Below are positions 48,272 through 58,287 of a DNA stretch of 64,000 bases, piece after piece (within the stretch, counting starts at the first letter, position 1; every line of letters starts with the position of its first letter). The stretch is taken from positions 1,302,501 to 1,366,500 of the forward strand of contig CP076021.1 of the NCBI GenBank assembly GCA_018622495.1, written 5' to 3'. Both the position numbers and the translations under genes were made by a program. Source of the stretch: Mycoplasmatota bacterium (lineage in GTDB: Bacteria > Bacillota_I > Bacilli_A > Acholeplasmatales > Acholeplasmataceae). The notes under the pieces were generated by a model, which made no database searches, was not told the origin of the DNA, and saw only the letters and a list, made by a program, of their open reading frames with translations.

Positions 48272-49997
48272 GAATAGCCTCTTTTAATTGTTTTATCGCT
48301 TCTTCTGGTAAATTTAACTTTCTAAGTTCAGCAAAAGATGCTTTTTTTATTTCTTCAATACTCTTATAATTTTGTAATAATAATTGTTTTCTTTTAGGAC
48401 CAATACCTTTAATATCATCTAAATATGATTTATTAGCTTGTTTTTGTCTGACTGAACGGTGAAATGTAATCGCAAATCGATGCACTTCTTCAGATAACTC
48501 AAGCAAAAACTTATACAGCTCACTATGTTTTAATAAAGGGATCACTTCTTGATTGAAAACAAGTGCTTCTAATTGATGTCTGCTGTTTTTCTTTAATCCT
48601 GCAACTAATACATTAATATTTAGTGCATCAATCATTTCGAGTGCTGCATTTACTTGACCTTTACCCCCATCGATTAAAATTAAATCAGGCATAGGTTGTT
48701 GATCAATTAGTAATTTTTGATATCTTCTATAGGTTACTTCTTTCATTGCTTGATAATCATCATTTGTCGTTGTTTTTAAATGATATTTACGATAACTTTT
48801 TTTATTAAAATCCATATTTTCAAATACAATCATCGCGGAAATTGGTGCAGTCCCAAATAATTGTGCATTATCAAATACTTCAATTTTTTTCACTTCTTTT
48901 TTAATAACATCTGATAATGCATCTAATGCTTCTCTTTTTTTCTCATCTTTATGACGATATAACATGTAATAGTGTTCTAAATCATATTTAGCGTTTTTCT
49001 CTGCTAAATCAACCATTTTTTTCTTATCTCCGATTTTAGGAATAATTGCTTTTGTTCCAAAATAGAAAGTTGCTTCTTCAATATTAAACTCTGGACTAAG
49101 AAGTATTTCATCAATTTGATGGCCTTCATAATACTGAATTAAATAATTATATATAGCTTCCATATACTCACCAACATAAGAAAATACAATTTGATGTTGA
49201 TCAATCATTTTACCTTGTCTAATCATCAGTATTTGAATAGCTACATCTTCATTAGTTTTAGCAAAACCAACAATATCTCTATCTTTAAAATCATTTAGAT
49301 TAATTAATTGTTTTTCTGTTGTTTGCTCAATATGCATCATCATATCACGATACTCAGCAGCTTTTTCAAATTGCATAAAATCTGATGCTTTTTGCATTTC
49401 ATTTTTTAAATAATTTAAAACCTCTTTTGTATCACCTTTTAAAAACTTTATAACATTTTCAATATGTTGATCATAATTCACATCTTCATTAATACAAGGT
49501 GCTAAGCACTGCCCTATATGAAAATATAGACAAGCTTTCTTAGGTATATGATCACATTTCCTAAAAGGATAAATACGATTTAATAATCTTACTGTTTCTC
49601 TTGCTGCATATGCATTAGGATAAGGCCCAAATAATCTTCCTTTAGGTTTTTTTCTTCTTACAATTTGTAATTTAGGATATTGCTCAGTTGTTAATTCTAT
49701 ATAAGGATAAGTTTTATCATCCATCAGTCTAATATTATATTTTGGACTATATTGTTTAATTAAATTCATTTCTAAAACAAGTGATTCTTGCTCAGTTCTA
49801 GTCATCACATAAGAAAAATCCACGATTTCTGATACAAGTTTCGTGGTTTTTTGATTGTGAGCACCCGTAAAGTAACTTTTGACTCTATTTTTAAGATTTT
49901 TGGCTTTACCTACATAGATCACTTGGTCACTTTTATCTTTCATTAAGTAACAACCAGGTTCAAGGGGTAATAGCGCTAATTTGTCTTTTAATAACAA
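48255..49997 (-). CDS. uvrC: Excinuclease ABC subunit C
   Basis: Nuclease of nucleotide-excision repair, 580 residues. The GIY-YIG-type N-domain is PGCYLMKDKSDQVIYVGKAK, the UVR helix pair is FMQFEKAAEYRDMMMHI, the RNase H-like domain contains LILIDGGKGQVNAAL, and the C-terminal helix-hairpin-helix IKGIGPKRKQLLLQNYKSIE. The start is TTG at 49997, 8 bases after GAGGGTG; an ATG just before it is out of frame and stops after four codons. Confidence 0.94.
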   Translation of the reverse strand: MLLKDKLALLPLEPGCYLMKDKSDQVIYVGKAKNLKNRVKSYFTGAHNQKTTKLVSEIVDFSYVMTRTEQESLVLEMNLIKQYSPKYNIRLMDDKTYPYIELTTEQYPKLQIVRRKKPKGRLFGPYPNAYAARETVRLLNRIYPFRKCDHIPKKACLYFHIGQCLAPCINEDVNYDQHIENVIKFLKGDTKEVLNYLKNEMQKASDFMQFEKAAEYRDMMMHIEQTTEKQLINLNDFKDRDIVGFAKTNEDVAIQILMIRQGKMIDQHQIVFSYVGEYMEAIYNYLIQYYEGHQIDEILLSPEFNIEEATFYFGTKAIIPKIGDKKKMVDLAEKNAKYDLEHYYMLYRHKDEKKREALDALSDVIKKEVKKIEVFDNAQLFGTAPISAMIVFENMDFNKKSYRKYHLKTTTNDDYQAMKEVTYRRYQKLLIDQQPMPDLILIDGGKGQVNAALEMIDALNINVLVAGLKKNSRHQLEALVFNQEVIPLLKHSELYKFLLELSEEVHRFAITFHRSVRQKQANKSYLDDIKGIGPKRKQLLLQNYKSIEEIKKASFAELRKLNLPEEAIKQLKEAIHEKDN

Positions 49998-50029
49998 TAC
50001 ATTTCACCCTCTATATTGTAACATATGCA

Positions 50030-50056
50030 TAAAAAAAAAGCGATAACTCGCTTTTT
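50030..50056. terminator. Terminator after rpoZ
   Basis: AAAAAAGCGA-TAAC-TCGCTTTTTT, symmetrical with A and T runs on both sides, between rpoZ and uvrC. Confidence 0.85.
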
Positions 50057-50271
50057 TATGATTCGAATTCAATATCAACTTTACCATCAATAATTTCTTC
50101 AAGTGCAACACCAATGCTTGTTACACATTTAGCATCTTCAACTTCAAGTTTTTCATCTTCTAAAATTCTAGCTATTTTACTAGCTGCATAAACTAATTTA
50201 TATTTTGAATTAATTTTCCCTAACAATTTATCAATTGAAGGATATCTCATACCATCTGTATTTTTAGTCAT
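50056..50271 (-). CDS. rpoZ: RNA polymerase omega subunit
   Basis: The 71-residue protein has MRYPSIDKLLGKINSKYKLV and YAASKIARILED, the omega signature, and an acidic end. It assists folding and assembly of beta-prime. It follows gmk by 6 bases, the conserved gmk-rpoZ pair. The first ATG (50271) is kept because GGAGAG precedes it; MRYPS seven codons later is an alternative. Confidence 0.92.
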   Translation of the reverse strand: MTKNTDGMRYPSIDKLLGKINSKYKLVYAASKIARILEDEKLEVEDAKCVTSIGVALEEIIDGKVDIEFES

Positions 50272-50277
50272 ATACTA

Positions 50278-50895
50278 TTACTCTCCTATCATCTTCATAT
50301 AATTATGAATTGTTCGTTCTGTTTTCGCATGTTCTGCACGGATAATTGCCATAATTCTATCAGCAGCATTCGTAACTTCATCATTAACGACGATATAATC
50401 ATATTTATGCGCTAACATAAATTCTGATTCAGCTTTCTTCATACGTTGATTCACTATTTCAATATCTTCTGTTCCACGCTTCTTAAGTCTATTATACAAC
50501 GCTTCTTTGCCTGGTGGAACAATAAAAATAAAAACTGCATCTTTCATTTGTTCTCGTACTTGAAGTGCACCATCAACTTCAATCTCTAAAACTACTTCTT
50601 TTCCTCGATCAAGTTGTTCATCAACTTTATCACGTGGAGTTCCATAATAATTTCCAACGAATTCAGCCCACTCTAAAAACTTATTATCTTTTATACGTTT
50701 TTCAAATGTTTCTCTACTGACGAAGTAATAATCTTCTCCATCAACTTCTCCGGGTCGTTTTGGTCTTGTTGTCATTGATACGTAATATACAAGATCATGA
50801 TTTTTCATTTGGAATAGTGCTCGGCGCACAGTTCCTTTCCCAACACCAGAAGGGCCTGAAATGACAACTAATAAACCACGTTCATTAAGTTTCAT
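50278..50895 (-). CDS. gmk: Guanylate kinase
   Basis: Converts GMP to GDP. P-loop ISGPSGVGKGTVRRAL, substrate motif YVSMTTRPKRPGEVDGEDYY and FLEWAEFVGNYYGTP. The lid RLKKRGTEDIEIVNQRM completes it. Length 205 is usual. AGGAGG precedes the start. Confidence 0.96.
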   Translation of the reverse strand: MKLNERGLLVVISGPSGVGKGTVRRALFQMKNHDLVYYVSMTTRPKRPGEVDGEDYYFVSRETFEKRIKDNKFLEWAEFVGNYYGTPRDKVDEQLDRGKEVVLEIEVDGALQVREQMKDAVFIFIVPPGKEALYNRLKKRGTEDIEIVNQRMKKAESEFMLAHKYDYIVVNDEVTNAADRIMAIIRAEHAKTERTIHNYMKMIGE

Positions 50896-51040
50896 GAGTG
50901 CCTCCTCATTTTATATATTCCCTTTATTATATATGATTTCTATATAAGTGTAAATAGATAAGGTGAAAATATATATGATATAACGCTTACATTGATATAT
51001 GAACGCTAATGCTTGTGTTACAATATTTATGAGGTGTCCT

Positions 51041-52603
51041 ATGAATATTGATGGATTATTTATAAAACAATTAATCGTTGAACTAGAAAGTTCACTTGAT
51101 CATGCAAGACTTGAAAAAATACAACAAATTAATCAAGGCTCTTTTTTGTTTAGATTTTATAGACGTGGAAAAAAGCATAAATTATTAATTCATTTATTTG
51201 CACATGATTATAGAATGTTCATTACACAAAATGACGTTGTTGCTAATGAAACTTCTCAGTTTTTAGTATCATTAAAAAAACATATTGAAGGTGCAATACT
51301 AACTTCTATCTCACAATATCTAAGTGATCGTGTTGTTATTTTTGAATTTATGGTCAATGATTTTATTTTTGGACAACAAACATTTAAATTGATTTTTGAG
51401 GCCATGGGAAAACATGCTAACCTTTTATTAGTAAAAGATAAAAAAATCATTGATACATATAAAAAAATGTTTTTCGATGAAGGTAGACAATTACTACCTC
51501 AAGCTGATTTTGAATTTTTCCCATCTGATAAAAAAAGTTTTGATGACATTGACTATCACTTAATTGAAACACCTAAACAACTACAATCGACTTATATGGG
51601 TATTTCATCCAAACTTGCTACTTATTTATTTCATTTTAAAAAACAAATTAATGAAATTGAAATGAACCCAACTTATGATCTAGATACCAATATGTTTTAT
51701 ATCTGTGATATTTTTGATGATAAACATGAAAAACAATATTTCAATGATTTATCTTCTATGATGGATGCATATCATACTAAAAAAGTTATTTCAAAAACTT
51801 CTTATGATCAATTTATTAATAAACAATTAAAAAAATATCGTATTAAAGATATACATTTAAAAACTCAGTTAAATGAAGCTAAAGAACAATTAAACATTAA
51901 AGACAGCGCTGATCTTATTTATATGTCAGGCATGAACTTAAACCAAAAGTCTCATGAAATTAGTGTTTTCAATCAAACAATTAAACTTGATGAACACCTT
52001 ACTCTAAATGAAAATGCTCAAAAGCTTTATAAAAAATACCATAAAGCAAAAAGATCCATAGATCCTATCTTACAACAAATTGAGGAAAACGAGAACCTCA
52101 TTCAATTATTTGAAGAATTTCAAACTTATTTAGATTTATCAAGTGCTATTGACTTAGCTGATTTTGAACAATCACTTATACCTTATGGCTACACTTCAAA
52201 AAAACAAACGCAAAAGCAACAAAAGCATAAACAAAAACCGCATGTATTAGAAATCATTGATGAGGATGCAACTTATTATATTGGTAAAAATAGTATGCAA
52301 AACAGTTATATCACGCATGATTTAGCACAACAAAATGATTATTGGTTTCATGTCAAAGGTGCTCCAGGTAGTCACCTGATTGTAAAATCATCTGCACTAA
52401 CAGAAAAGATCATCAGAAAAGCTGCGATGCTTGCTGCTTATCATTCAAAATTAAGATTATCTTCTAGTATTCCTGTTGATTATACTCAAATTAAGCATAT
52501 CAAAAAAATACCACACAAACCTGGTTATCAGGTATTTTATCATGTATATAAAACAATTTTTATTGATATAGATGAATTGTTAATTAAGTCATATTTAACA
52601 TAA
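51041..52603 (+). CDS. rqcH: RqcH (NFACT family), ribosome quality control
   Basis: RqcH binds stalled 50S subunits and adds alanine tails to nascent chains for degradation. The NFACT-N domain starts MNIDGLFIKQLIVELES and carries the conserved Asp-Arg pair in YLSDRVVIFEF. A coiled-coil middle follows, then the NFACT-R domain: YYIGKNSMQNSYITHDLAQQ, then DYWFHVKGAPGSHLIVKS. 520 residues is slightly shorter than Bacillus YloA. Start 51041 follows GAGGTG. An extended -10 (TGTTACAAT at 51016-51024) lies just upstream. Confidence 0.92.
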   Translation: MNIDGLFIKQLIVELESSLDHARLEKIQQINQGSFLFRFYRRGKKHKLLIHLFAHDYRMFITQNDVVANETSQFLVSLKKHIEGAILTSISQYLSDRVVIFEFMVNDFIFGQQTFKLIFEAMGKHANLLLVKDKKIIDTYKKMFFDEGRQLLPQADFEFFPSDKKSFDDIDYHLIETPKQLQSTYMGISSKLATYLFHFKKQINEIEMNPTYDLDTNMFYICDIFDDKHEKQYFNDLSSMMDAYHTKKVISKTSYDQFINKQLKKYRIKDIHLKTQLNEAKEQLNIKDSADLIYMSGMNLNQKSHEISVFNQTIKLDEHLTLNENAQKLYKKYHKAKRSIDPILQQIEENENLIQLFEEFQTYLDLSSAIDLADFEQSLIPYGYTSKKQTQKQQKHKQKPHVLEIIDEDATYYIGKNSMQNSYITHDLAQQNDYWFHVKGAPGSHLIVKSSALTEKIIRKAAMLAAYHSKLRLSSSIPVDYTQIKHIKKIPHKPGYQVFYHVYKTIFIDIDELLIKSYLT

Positions 52604-52645
52604 TGAGTTAATTTATAATAAATTTAATTAATGCGTGCATACTAT

Positions 52646-52674
52646 TTGAAAAATCATTACATTTGATGTAATAT
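52646..52674 (+). promoter_or_regulatory. sod promoter with embedded palindrome
   Basis: TTGAAA (52646-52651), 17 bases, TAATAT (52669-52674). A perfect palindrome, ATTACAT-TTG-ATGTAAT (52656-52672), fills the spacer and enters the -10, the layout of a repressor site. It differs from the PerR consensus and from the zinc boxes at 37942, so another metal or redox regulator is possible. Confidence 0.6.
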
Positions 52675-52712
52675 GATATTGTAAATAGATATTTAAAGGA
52701 GGATTTAAATTT

Positions 52713-53318
52713 ATGAAATTCGAATTACCAAAATTAGGTTATGCATATGATGCATTAGAACCATTTATTGATGCTAGAACTATGGAAATACATTATACTA
52801 AACATCACCAAGGATATACAAACAAATTAAATGCTGCACTAGAGGCTCATCCAGAATTGGATAAACCACTAGAAACATTATTAGCAGATTTAACTTTAGT
52901 TCCTGAAGATATTCGTGGTGCTGTTAGAAACAATGGTGGCGGATTCTTTAACCACAGATTATTTTGGACAATCTTGAAAGTAAACAATGGTGCAACACCT
53001 ACTGGTGCATTAGCAAAACAAATTGAAAAAGACTTTGGTTCTTTTGATGCTTTTAAAGAATTGTTTGCTACAGCAGCTAAAACACGTTTTGGTAGTGGTT
53101 GGGCTTGGTTAATTGTTACACCTAACGGTTTAAAAGTAACATCAACACCAAATCAAGATACACCACTTGCTGAAGGTAAACCTATCTTAGCATTAGATGT
53201 TTGGGAACATGCTTATTACCTAAACTATCAAAACCGTCGTCCTGATTATGTATCAGCATTCTTTAGTGTTGTAAATTGGGATCAAGTATCTGCAAATTTT
53301 GCAGAAGCTTCTAAATAA
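52713..53318 (+). CDS. sodA: Superoxide dismutase (Fe/Mn family)
   Basis: Cytosolic enzyme of 201 residues. Metal ligands appear as [17 protein letters not shown] (first His), [13 protein letters not shown] (second His), and [20 protein letters not shown] (Asp, His). The GGGFFNH and DVWEHAYY contexts are common in Mn- or cambialistic forms. AAAGGAGG precedes the start. Single-gene transcript with a palindrome-controlled promoter and a strong terminator. Confidence 0.95.
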   Translation: MKFELPKLGYAYDALEPFIDARTMEIHYTKHHQGYTNKLNAALEAHPELDKPLETLLADLTLVPEDIRGAVRNNGGGFFNHRLFWTILKVNNGATPTGALAKQIEKDFGSFDAFKELFATAAKTRFGSGWAWLIVTPNGLKVTSTPNQDTPLAEGKPILALDVWEHAYYLNYQNRRPDYVSAFFSVVNWDQVSANFAEASK

Positions 53319-53333
53319 TTTATATTAATTAAT

Positions 53334-53374
53334 AAAAAAGTAGACTGTTAATAAAACTCAGTCTACTTTTTTTT
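53334..53374. terminator. Bidirectional terminator after sod
   Basis: AAAAAAGTAGACTG and CAGTCTACTTTTTT pair around a 12-base loop. It serves sod and the converging antiporter gene. Confidence 0.88.
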
Positions 53375-53378
53375 ATGT

Positions 53379-54728
53379 CTATTTTTCTTTGTTTAATTCT
53401 TCATTCATTTCTTTGAAGTGTGATTCTGCTTCCATCATGTCGCCATGTGTCACATCACCAAATTTAATGTGATCGTGTGATTCACCAATTTTTTCTATAC
53501 GCCATTTAAATATAATTGGTCCAACAATTTCAAAGAATAATATACCAGTTAAGACAATTGTTCTAATGTATAATGCTACACTTGAACCATCTGCTAATGT
53601 TTGTCCTGCAAAAATTGATCCAACAGCAACTAACATCCCAATTTCTACCCCACCTTGAGGAAGAATACATAAACCAGTATTATCTCTTACAACTTTTTCT
53701 GATTTAGCAATGACTGCACCAGCATAAGCACCACCAACTTTACCAATTGATCTAAATACAATATATAAAATTGCAATAAATCCTGCACTAATTAAAACAT
53801 CTAATCTAAGTTGTGCACCTGCTAAAGTAAAGAATACTATAATTAATGGTCCTGAGAAATTGCTAAGCGCTGCACCTTGAATTTCAAACGGTTCTTTTTT
53901 AACCATATTTGTAAACACCATACCAATCATCATTGGTGTTAAAATCATTGATAAGCTTTCAATTTCGATAAATCCAAAATGAAGACCATGATGTGCAATA
54001 TATACTGATACTAATACAGCAGATAATGAAAATACTAAATATGAAATATATCGATCCATCTTATGGATTTTATCAACAAAGAGTTTAGAAAATAAACCTA
54101 ATGCTAGACCAAAGATTGATCCAACTAATAGTGATAGAAATACTTCAAGTAGTGGTTCTAATAAAGCAGTTTCAACAGTTAAGCTACCACCACCGATGGT
54201 TGCTGCTGCAATACTTGTAAATAAACCGAATACAATAACACCAAATATATCATCAATACCAACAACTGGAATGACTGTATCTGTAACAGGTCCTTTTGCT
54301 TTCATACGTTTTACCATTACCATAATTGGTGCAGGTGCTGTTGCAGTTGCAATCGCTGCAAGTGTTAATGCTAACCATAAACGATGTTGTGGGTCAATAA
54401 AATAAATACCGGCAAATACTAATGCTGCAGTAAGAAAAGCTTGAACTGCTGTAATGATAATAATTGATTTACCACTTTTTTTAACTTTAGGTAACCATAA
54501 TTCAGTCCCTATTTGATATGCTATAATCCCTAATACGAAATTTGTTATAACATCTAAATTTGTAATAATTGTTTCATCTAAAACATTTAAAACGCTTGGT
54601 CCAAGTAATACACCCGCTAAAATATAACCAGTGATTGCCGGTATTTTAATACGCTCCGCAAGTTTTCCTAAAATAAAACCGAAAAATAATGTGATCGCTA
54701 AGTAAAATAAAAATATGTATACATCCAT
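53379..54728 (-). CDS. Cation:proton antiporter (CPA2 family)
   Basis: The 449-residue protein has about 13 membrane helices and the family repeats: KLAERIKIPAITGYILAGVL near the start, LAAIATATAPAPIMVMV in helix 4-5, PVVGIDDIFGVIVFGL with the Asp pair of the ion site, and LCILPQGGVEIGMLV near the end. There is no TrkA-N domain; a hydrophilic tail of about 40 residues, rich in Glu and His, follows the last helix. It would exchange Na+ or K+ for H+. The start follows GAAGGAG. Confidence 0.88.
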   Translation of the reverse strand: MDVYIFLFYLAITLFFGFILGKLAERIKIPAITGYILAGVLLGPSVLNVLDETIITNLDVITNFVLGIIAYQIGTELWLPKVKKSGKSIIIITAVQAFLTAALVFAGIYFIDPQHRLWLALTLAAIATATAPAPIMVMVKRMKAKGPVTDTVIPVVGIDDIFGVIVFGLFTSIAAATIGGGSLTVETALLEPLLEVFLSLLVGSIFGLALGLFSKLFVDKIHKMDRYISYLVFSLSAVLVSVYIAHHGLHFGFIEIESLSMILTPMMIGMVFTNMVKKEPFEIQGAALSNFSGPLIIVFFTLAGAQLRLDVLISAGFIAILYIVFRSIGKVGGAYAGAVIAKSEKVVRDNTGLCILPQGGVEIGMLVAVGSIFAGQTLADGSSVALYIRTIVLTGILFFEIVGPIIFKWRIEKIGESHDHIKFGDVTHGDMMEAESHFKEMNEELNKEK

Positions 54729-54827
54729 TTGTAAAATCTCCTTCTATTCTGTCAATAACCTTTCTTATTATACTCCGTTTTATGAAAATTGCAAGTTTGT
54801 TTTCATTCTTGTTTCATAAATAAAAAA

Positions 54828-54848
54828 GGAAGCGTTTGCTTCCTTAAA
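54828..54848 (-). terminator. Terminator after hpf
   Basis: AAGGAAGC-GTTT-GCTTCCTT overlaps the hpf stop and is followed on the minus strand by TTTTTTATTT. Confidence 0.8.
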
Positions 54849-55395
54849 TATTCGTAGTTTCTATGATTGCGTAATCTCCGTCTTCACGTCTATACACAAC
54901 ATTTGTTTTTTGAGTTTTACTATCAATATAAACATAAAAGTCATGTCCTGACAATTCCATTTCAGCAATTGCTTCTTCTGAAGACAACGGCATCAGTGAA
55001 ATTTTCTTGTTTTTAACAAGTTGTGCAGCTAATATATCTTTTTCTAGTTCTTCAGCATCAAATTCTTTACTATATACTTGTTTAATGCCTTCTTTTTCTA
55101 AGTGTCTCTTAAGTTTATCTTTATGTCTTCTCATTTGTGCGATAAGTTTATCATTTACCTTATCAATGGCTGCATACATATCAAAATCCATGACTTCAGC
55201 TCTTAAATGTGTTCGATTAGATAAAACATTCACTTCAACTTTATGGTGGTCTTTGTAGACTTTGCATACCACCCTCACTTCTTTAACAACATCTGGTCCA
55301 AAAAATGAAACAACTTTGCTTAATTTTTTCTCTGCATAATCCCTGATGGCTTGTGTAGGTACAAAACCATTTTTTCCTAGTACTTCAAATAACAT
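54844..55395 (-). CDS. hpf: Ribosome hibernation promoting factor, long form
   Basis: HPF dimerises ribosomes in resting cells. The N-domain includes FVPTQAIRDYAEKKLSKVV and DMYAAIDKVNDKLIAQMRRH, the C-domain SSEEAIAEMELSGHDFYVYI and NVVYRREDGDYAIIE. Both domains and the linker make 183 residues, the long HPF type of Firmicutes. It overlaps the zinc-ribbon gene upstream by 11 bases. AGGAGC precedes the start. Confidence 0.94.
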   Translation of the reverse strand: MLFEVLGKNGFVPTQAIRDYAEKKLSKVVSFFGPDVVKEVRVVCKVYKDHHKVEVNVLSNRTHLRAEVMDFDMYAAIDKVNDKLIAQMRRHKDKLKRHLEKEGIKQVYSKEFDAEELEKDILAAQLVKNKKISLMPLSSEEAIAEMELSGHDFYVYIDSKTQKTNVVYRREDGDYAIIETTNI

Positions 55396-55771
55396 AAGTA
55401 TGCTCCTTTTCTTTTATTTCATCATAGAGCGTGACTAAATAAATTTTGCCAAACGCTAATGATTGTAATATGTTCAACAGTTTATCACTGATCACATCAA
55501 AATACAAATAAATTGAATGTCTTTGCTGTTCTAAAAAATTGAGATAAAAAGGTTTTAAAAATGACATATATGCTAAACCGTTTAGTACATCTTGTTCATG
55601 AATTAAACTAAACCAATCTATCGTGCTATATGAACACGGTATTACTTGATGTATCACATCTATTGGATATTTTTGTAAACATTTTTCACATATATGATGT
55701 TTTTCCGTTTTAAAGATATTATATATTGATATCTTAGTAATGATTTTTAAACCACAAATCTCACAAATCAT
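55385..55771 (-). CDS. ComFC-like zinc-ribbon protein without a PRT domain
   Basis: The 128-residue protein begins MICEICGLKI and has HICEKCLQKYP at residue 26-36: two CXXC pairs as in the N-terminus of ComFC. The phosphoribosyltransferase domain of ComFC is missing; the remainder has no known motif. In Bacillus, comFC lies just before hpf, so this gene is probably a shortened relative kept at the ancestral place. Function unknown. Confidence 0.6.
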   Translation of the reverse strand: MICEICGLKIITKISIYNIFKTEKHHICEKCLQKYPIDVIHQVIPCSYSTIDWFSLIHEQDVLNGLAYMSFLKPFYLNFLEQQRHSIYLYFDVISDKLLNILQSLAFGKIYLVTLYDEIKEKEHTYVI

Positions 55772-55811
55772 AAAAGCCCACTCATTTCATAATAGTGGGC
55801 TTTATCATTCA

Positions 55812-57868
55812 TTACTTTTTATACGCTTCTACTATTTTGTCAATTAAATATGATGGTACTTCATCATATCTTAAAAATGAACGTACAAATGATCCACTAC
55901 CTTGAGTCATTGCTTTTAAATCAATCACGTAGTTAATGATTTCAGCTTCTGGTGCTTCTGCTTCAATCACTTGAAATCCTTCGTTTTGGTGCATGCCAAT
56001 AACACGTCCACGTCTTTTATTCATATCACCCATAACATCACCAACAAATTGATCTTGTACTGTTACATCGATTTTAACAATTGGTTCTAATATTGTAGGT
56101 TCAGCTGTCTTAACTGCTTCTTTAAAAGCAAGTGATGCAGCCATTTTAAATGATATTTCATTTGAATCAACTGGATGATAAGATCCATCAAAAAGCGTTG
56201 CTTTTACATTGATTACAGGGAATCCTGCAAGAGGTCCGTGTTCAAATGTATCAATAAGTCCTTTTTCAACAGCAGGGAAGTAATTTCTAGGTACTGCACC
56301 ACCAAAGACTTCTTGTGAAAATTCAAATTCTCCAACTTGTGGTTCAAATCTAATCCATACATGACCAAATTGTCCAGCACCACCAGATTGTTTTTTATGT
56401 TTCCCTTCAGCTTCAACTTTTCGTTTAATTGTTTCTCTATAAACAATTTTTTGATCTTGAATGTCCACATCAACTTTAAACATTGTCTTCATACGATCTA
56501 ATACATAATGAAGATGTGTTAAACCTTGTCCACCGAGTAATAATTGTGCAGTTTCTTTATTTCTTACAATTTTGAACGTTGGATCTTCTACATTTATACG
56601 ATGAAGTGCCATTGAGATCTTATCTTCATCATTTTTATTTTTTGGATGTACTGCAATATAAATAACAGGTGTAGGTGGATCAACTTTAGGATAAGAAATT
56701 GGATGTTTAACATCAGATAATGTTTGTCCTGTTTCTATACCATCAGTTTTAGCAATTGCTACAATGTCTCCCGCATGAAACAATTCCTCAGATATTTGTT
56801 CTTTCCCACGAAGAACAAATAAATTCATTAGTTTTCTAGTTTCTCCCAAACTATTAACGTAAACTTCTTGTGCTGCTTTTAATGTTCCTGAGTTAATTTT
56901 TAGAAAATTAACTGTCCCTAAAAATGGATCTACAATTGTTTTAAACACATATGCTGAAAATGGTTCATCATCATGTGTTTCTCTTTTGATTGGTGTATCA
57001 TCAAGTAAGTTGATAGCATCTAATGGATTTAATTCATCAGGTGCAGGTAAATATTCAATCAACATATTTAATAATGTTTCAACACCTATATTCTTTATTG
57101 CACTACCAACGATCACAGGTGTTAGTTCGCCATCTAATATCCCATGTCTAAGTGATGCATGAATCGTTTCTTTTGGTATTTCTTCGCCTGATAAATATAA
57201 GTCTAGTAATGCTTCAGAAGTTTCGCTACACTTTCAACAATTAATGTATGCAATTCTTCTAATTTAGGTTTTTTCTCTTCCCAAATTTCATCATCTCTAC
57301 ATTTATTACCATCATATATACGTGCATTCATGTCGACAACATTGACAAAACCTTCAAATGCTTCTTCATGTCCAATTGGCCAACAAAATGGCACAGCTTT
57401 TTTCCCTAATTTTTGTCTTATTTCTTCTAATAATTTTTCAAATTTAACATTTTCTTTATCCATCTTATTAACAAATAAAACAGCTGGAATATGTCTTTTT
57501 CTAATTTCTTTCCAAACTCTTTGTGTACCAACTTCTACCCCTTTTGAAGCATCGATCATTAGAATAGCACCTTTAACAACATCGAGTGCTTGATTAAGAT
57601 CTCCTACAAATTCATCACTTCCAGGTACATCTAGAAAGTTTAGTTTATAGTCATGCCACTCAACTGGTAATACACTTAATGATAAACTTGAGAGTTTATT
57701 TTGTTCTTCAATCATAAAATCTGAGACTGTGTTCTTCTTCTCTATTTCTCCTTTTGCTGAAATTGCCTGAGAAATAAAAAGCAATGATTCAGTCATACTC
57801 GTTTTGCCCGATCCCTGATGTCCTAGTATGGCAACATTGCGAATTGCTTTTGTTTCATATGCCTTCAT
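55812..57868 (-). pseudogene. EF-G-like translational GTPase paralogue, frameshifted
   Basis: It has the five-domain EF-G plan but altered GTPase motifs: G1 is GHQGSGKTSMTESLL (canonical GHIDAGKTT), and G3 is FLDVPGSDEFVGD (canonical DTPGHVDF), so the catalytic His is replaced by Ser. G4 NKMDKENV is normal. Later domains: YIAVHPKNKNDEDKISMALH, IVYRETIKRKVEAEGKHKKQ, then GGAVPRNYFPAVEKGL and VIGMHQNEGFQVIEAEAP. It belongs to the EF-G-like group, not canonical fusA. The frame breaks at 57222-57227 (VESVA, then ETSEALLDLY in another frame); GCGGAAAC in place of GCGAAAC repairs it. The start at 57868 follows AGGAGG. Confidence 0.85.
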
Positions 57869-57960
57869 CCATAACCTCCTGTAATCGTTTTCATTATTAT
57901 ACTTTTATTATAGCACTTTTTTTTATGCTTTGTTATTCTAAAAGAAAAAAATTGTGAATT

Positions 57961-57989
57961 TTAACATGTTCTTTTTCATATGGTATAAT
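57961..57989 (+). promoter_or_regulatory. yidD promoter
   Basis: TTAACA (57961-57966), 17 bases, consensus TATAAT (57984-57989), ending 16 bases before the yidD start. Confidence 0.7.
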
Positions 57990-58005
57990 AATAGGTGGTG
58001 AGACT

Positions 58006-58251
58006 ATGAATAAATTACCTATAAAAGCTATTAAATGGTATCAAAAAGAAATATCTCCACATAGCAATCATAAATGCAGACATAAACCTACATGTAGTCA
58101 TTATGCTGTTACTGCTTATGAACGTTTTAATTTCGTTAAAGCGAGCTATTTAACAACAAAAAGGATTCTAACCTGCAATCCTTTATTTAAGCCTAAATAT
58201 GATCCAGTACCAGAAAAGAAAATTAAACATAAGAAAAAGGACTCCGATTAA
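58006..58251 (+). CDS. yidD: Membrane protein insertion efficiency factor YidD
   Basis: Small protein (81 residues) that helps YidC. AIKWYQKEISPHSNHKCRHK, then PTCSHYAVTAYERF and RILTCNPLFKPKYDPVP are the family core with three conserved Cys. The C-terminus is a basic tail (KKIKHKKKD). Here it is alone rather than next to rnpA/yidC. GGTGG precedes the start. Confidence 0.92.
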   Translation: MNKLPIKAIKWYQKEISPHSNHKCRHKPTCSHYAVTAYERFNFVKASYLTTKRILTCNPLFKPKYDPVPEKKIKHKKKDSD

Positions 58252-58266
58252 ATCGAAGTCCTTTTT
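58235..58266. terminator. Bidirectional terminator after yidD
   Basis: AAAAAGGACT-TCGAT type stem: AAGGACTCCGAT-TAA-ATCGAAGTCCTT with one mismatch, then TTTTT. It overlaps the yidD end and faces the end of the ATPase operon. Confidence 0.8.
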
Positions 58267-58287
58267 ATATGCATATATTTTAATATA

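Noticed and set aside
55812-57868. Canonical elongation factor G (fusA)
   Set aside because: G1 and G3 motifs differ from EF-G (SGKT, DVPGSDEF) and rpsL/rpsG are not adjacent; it is the EF-G-like paralogue.
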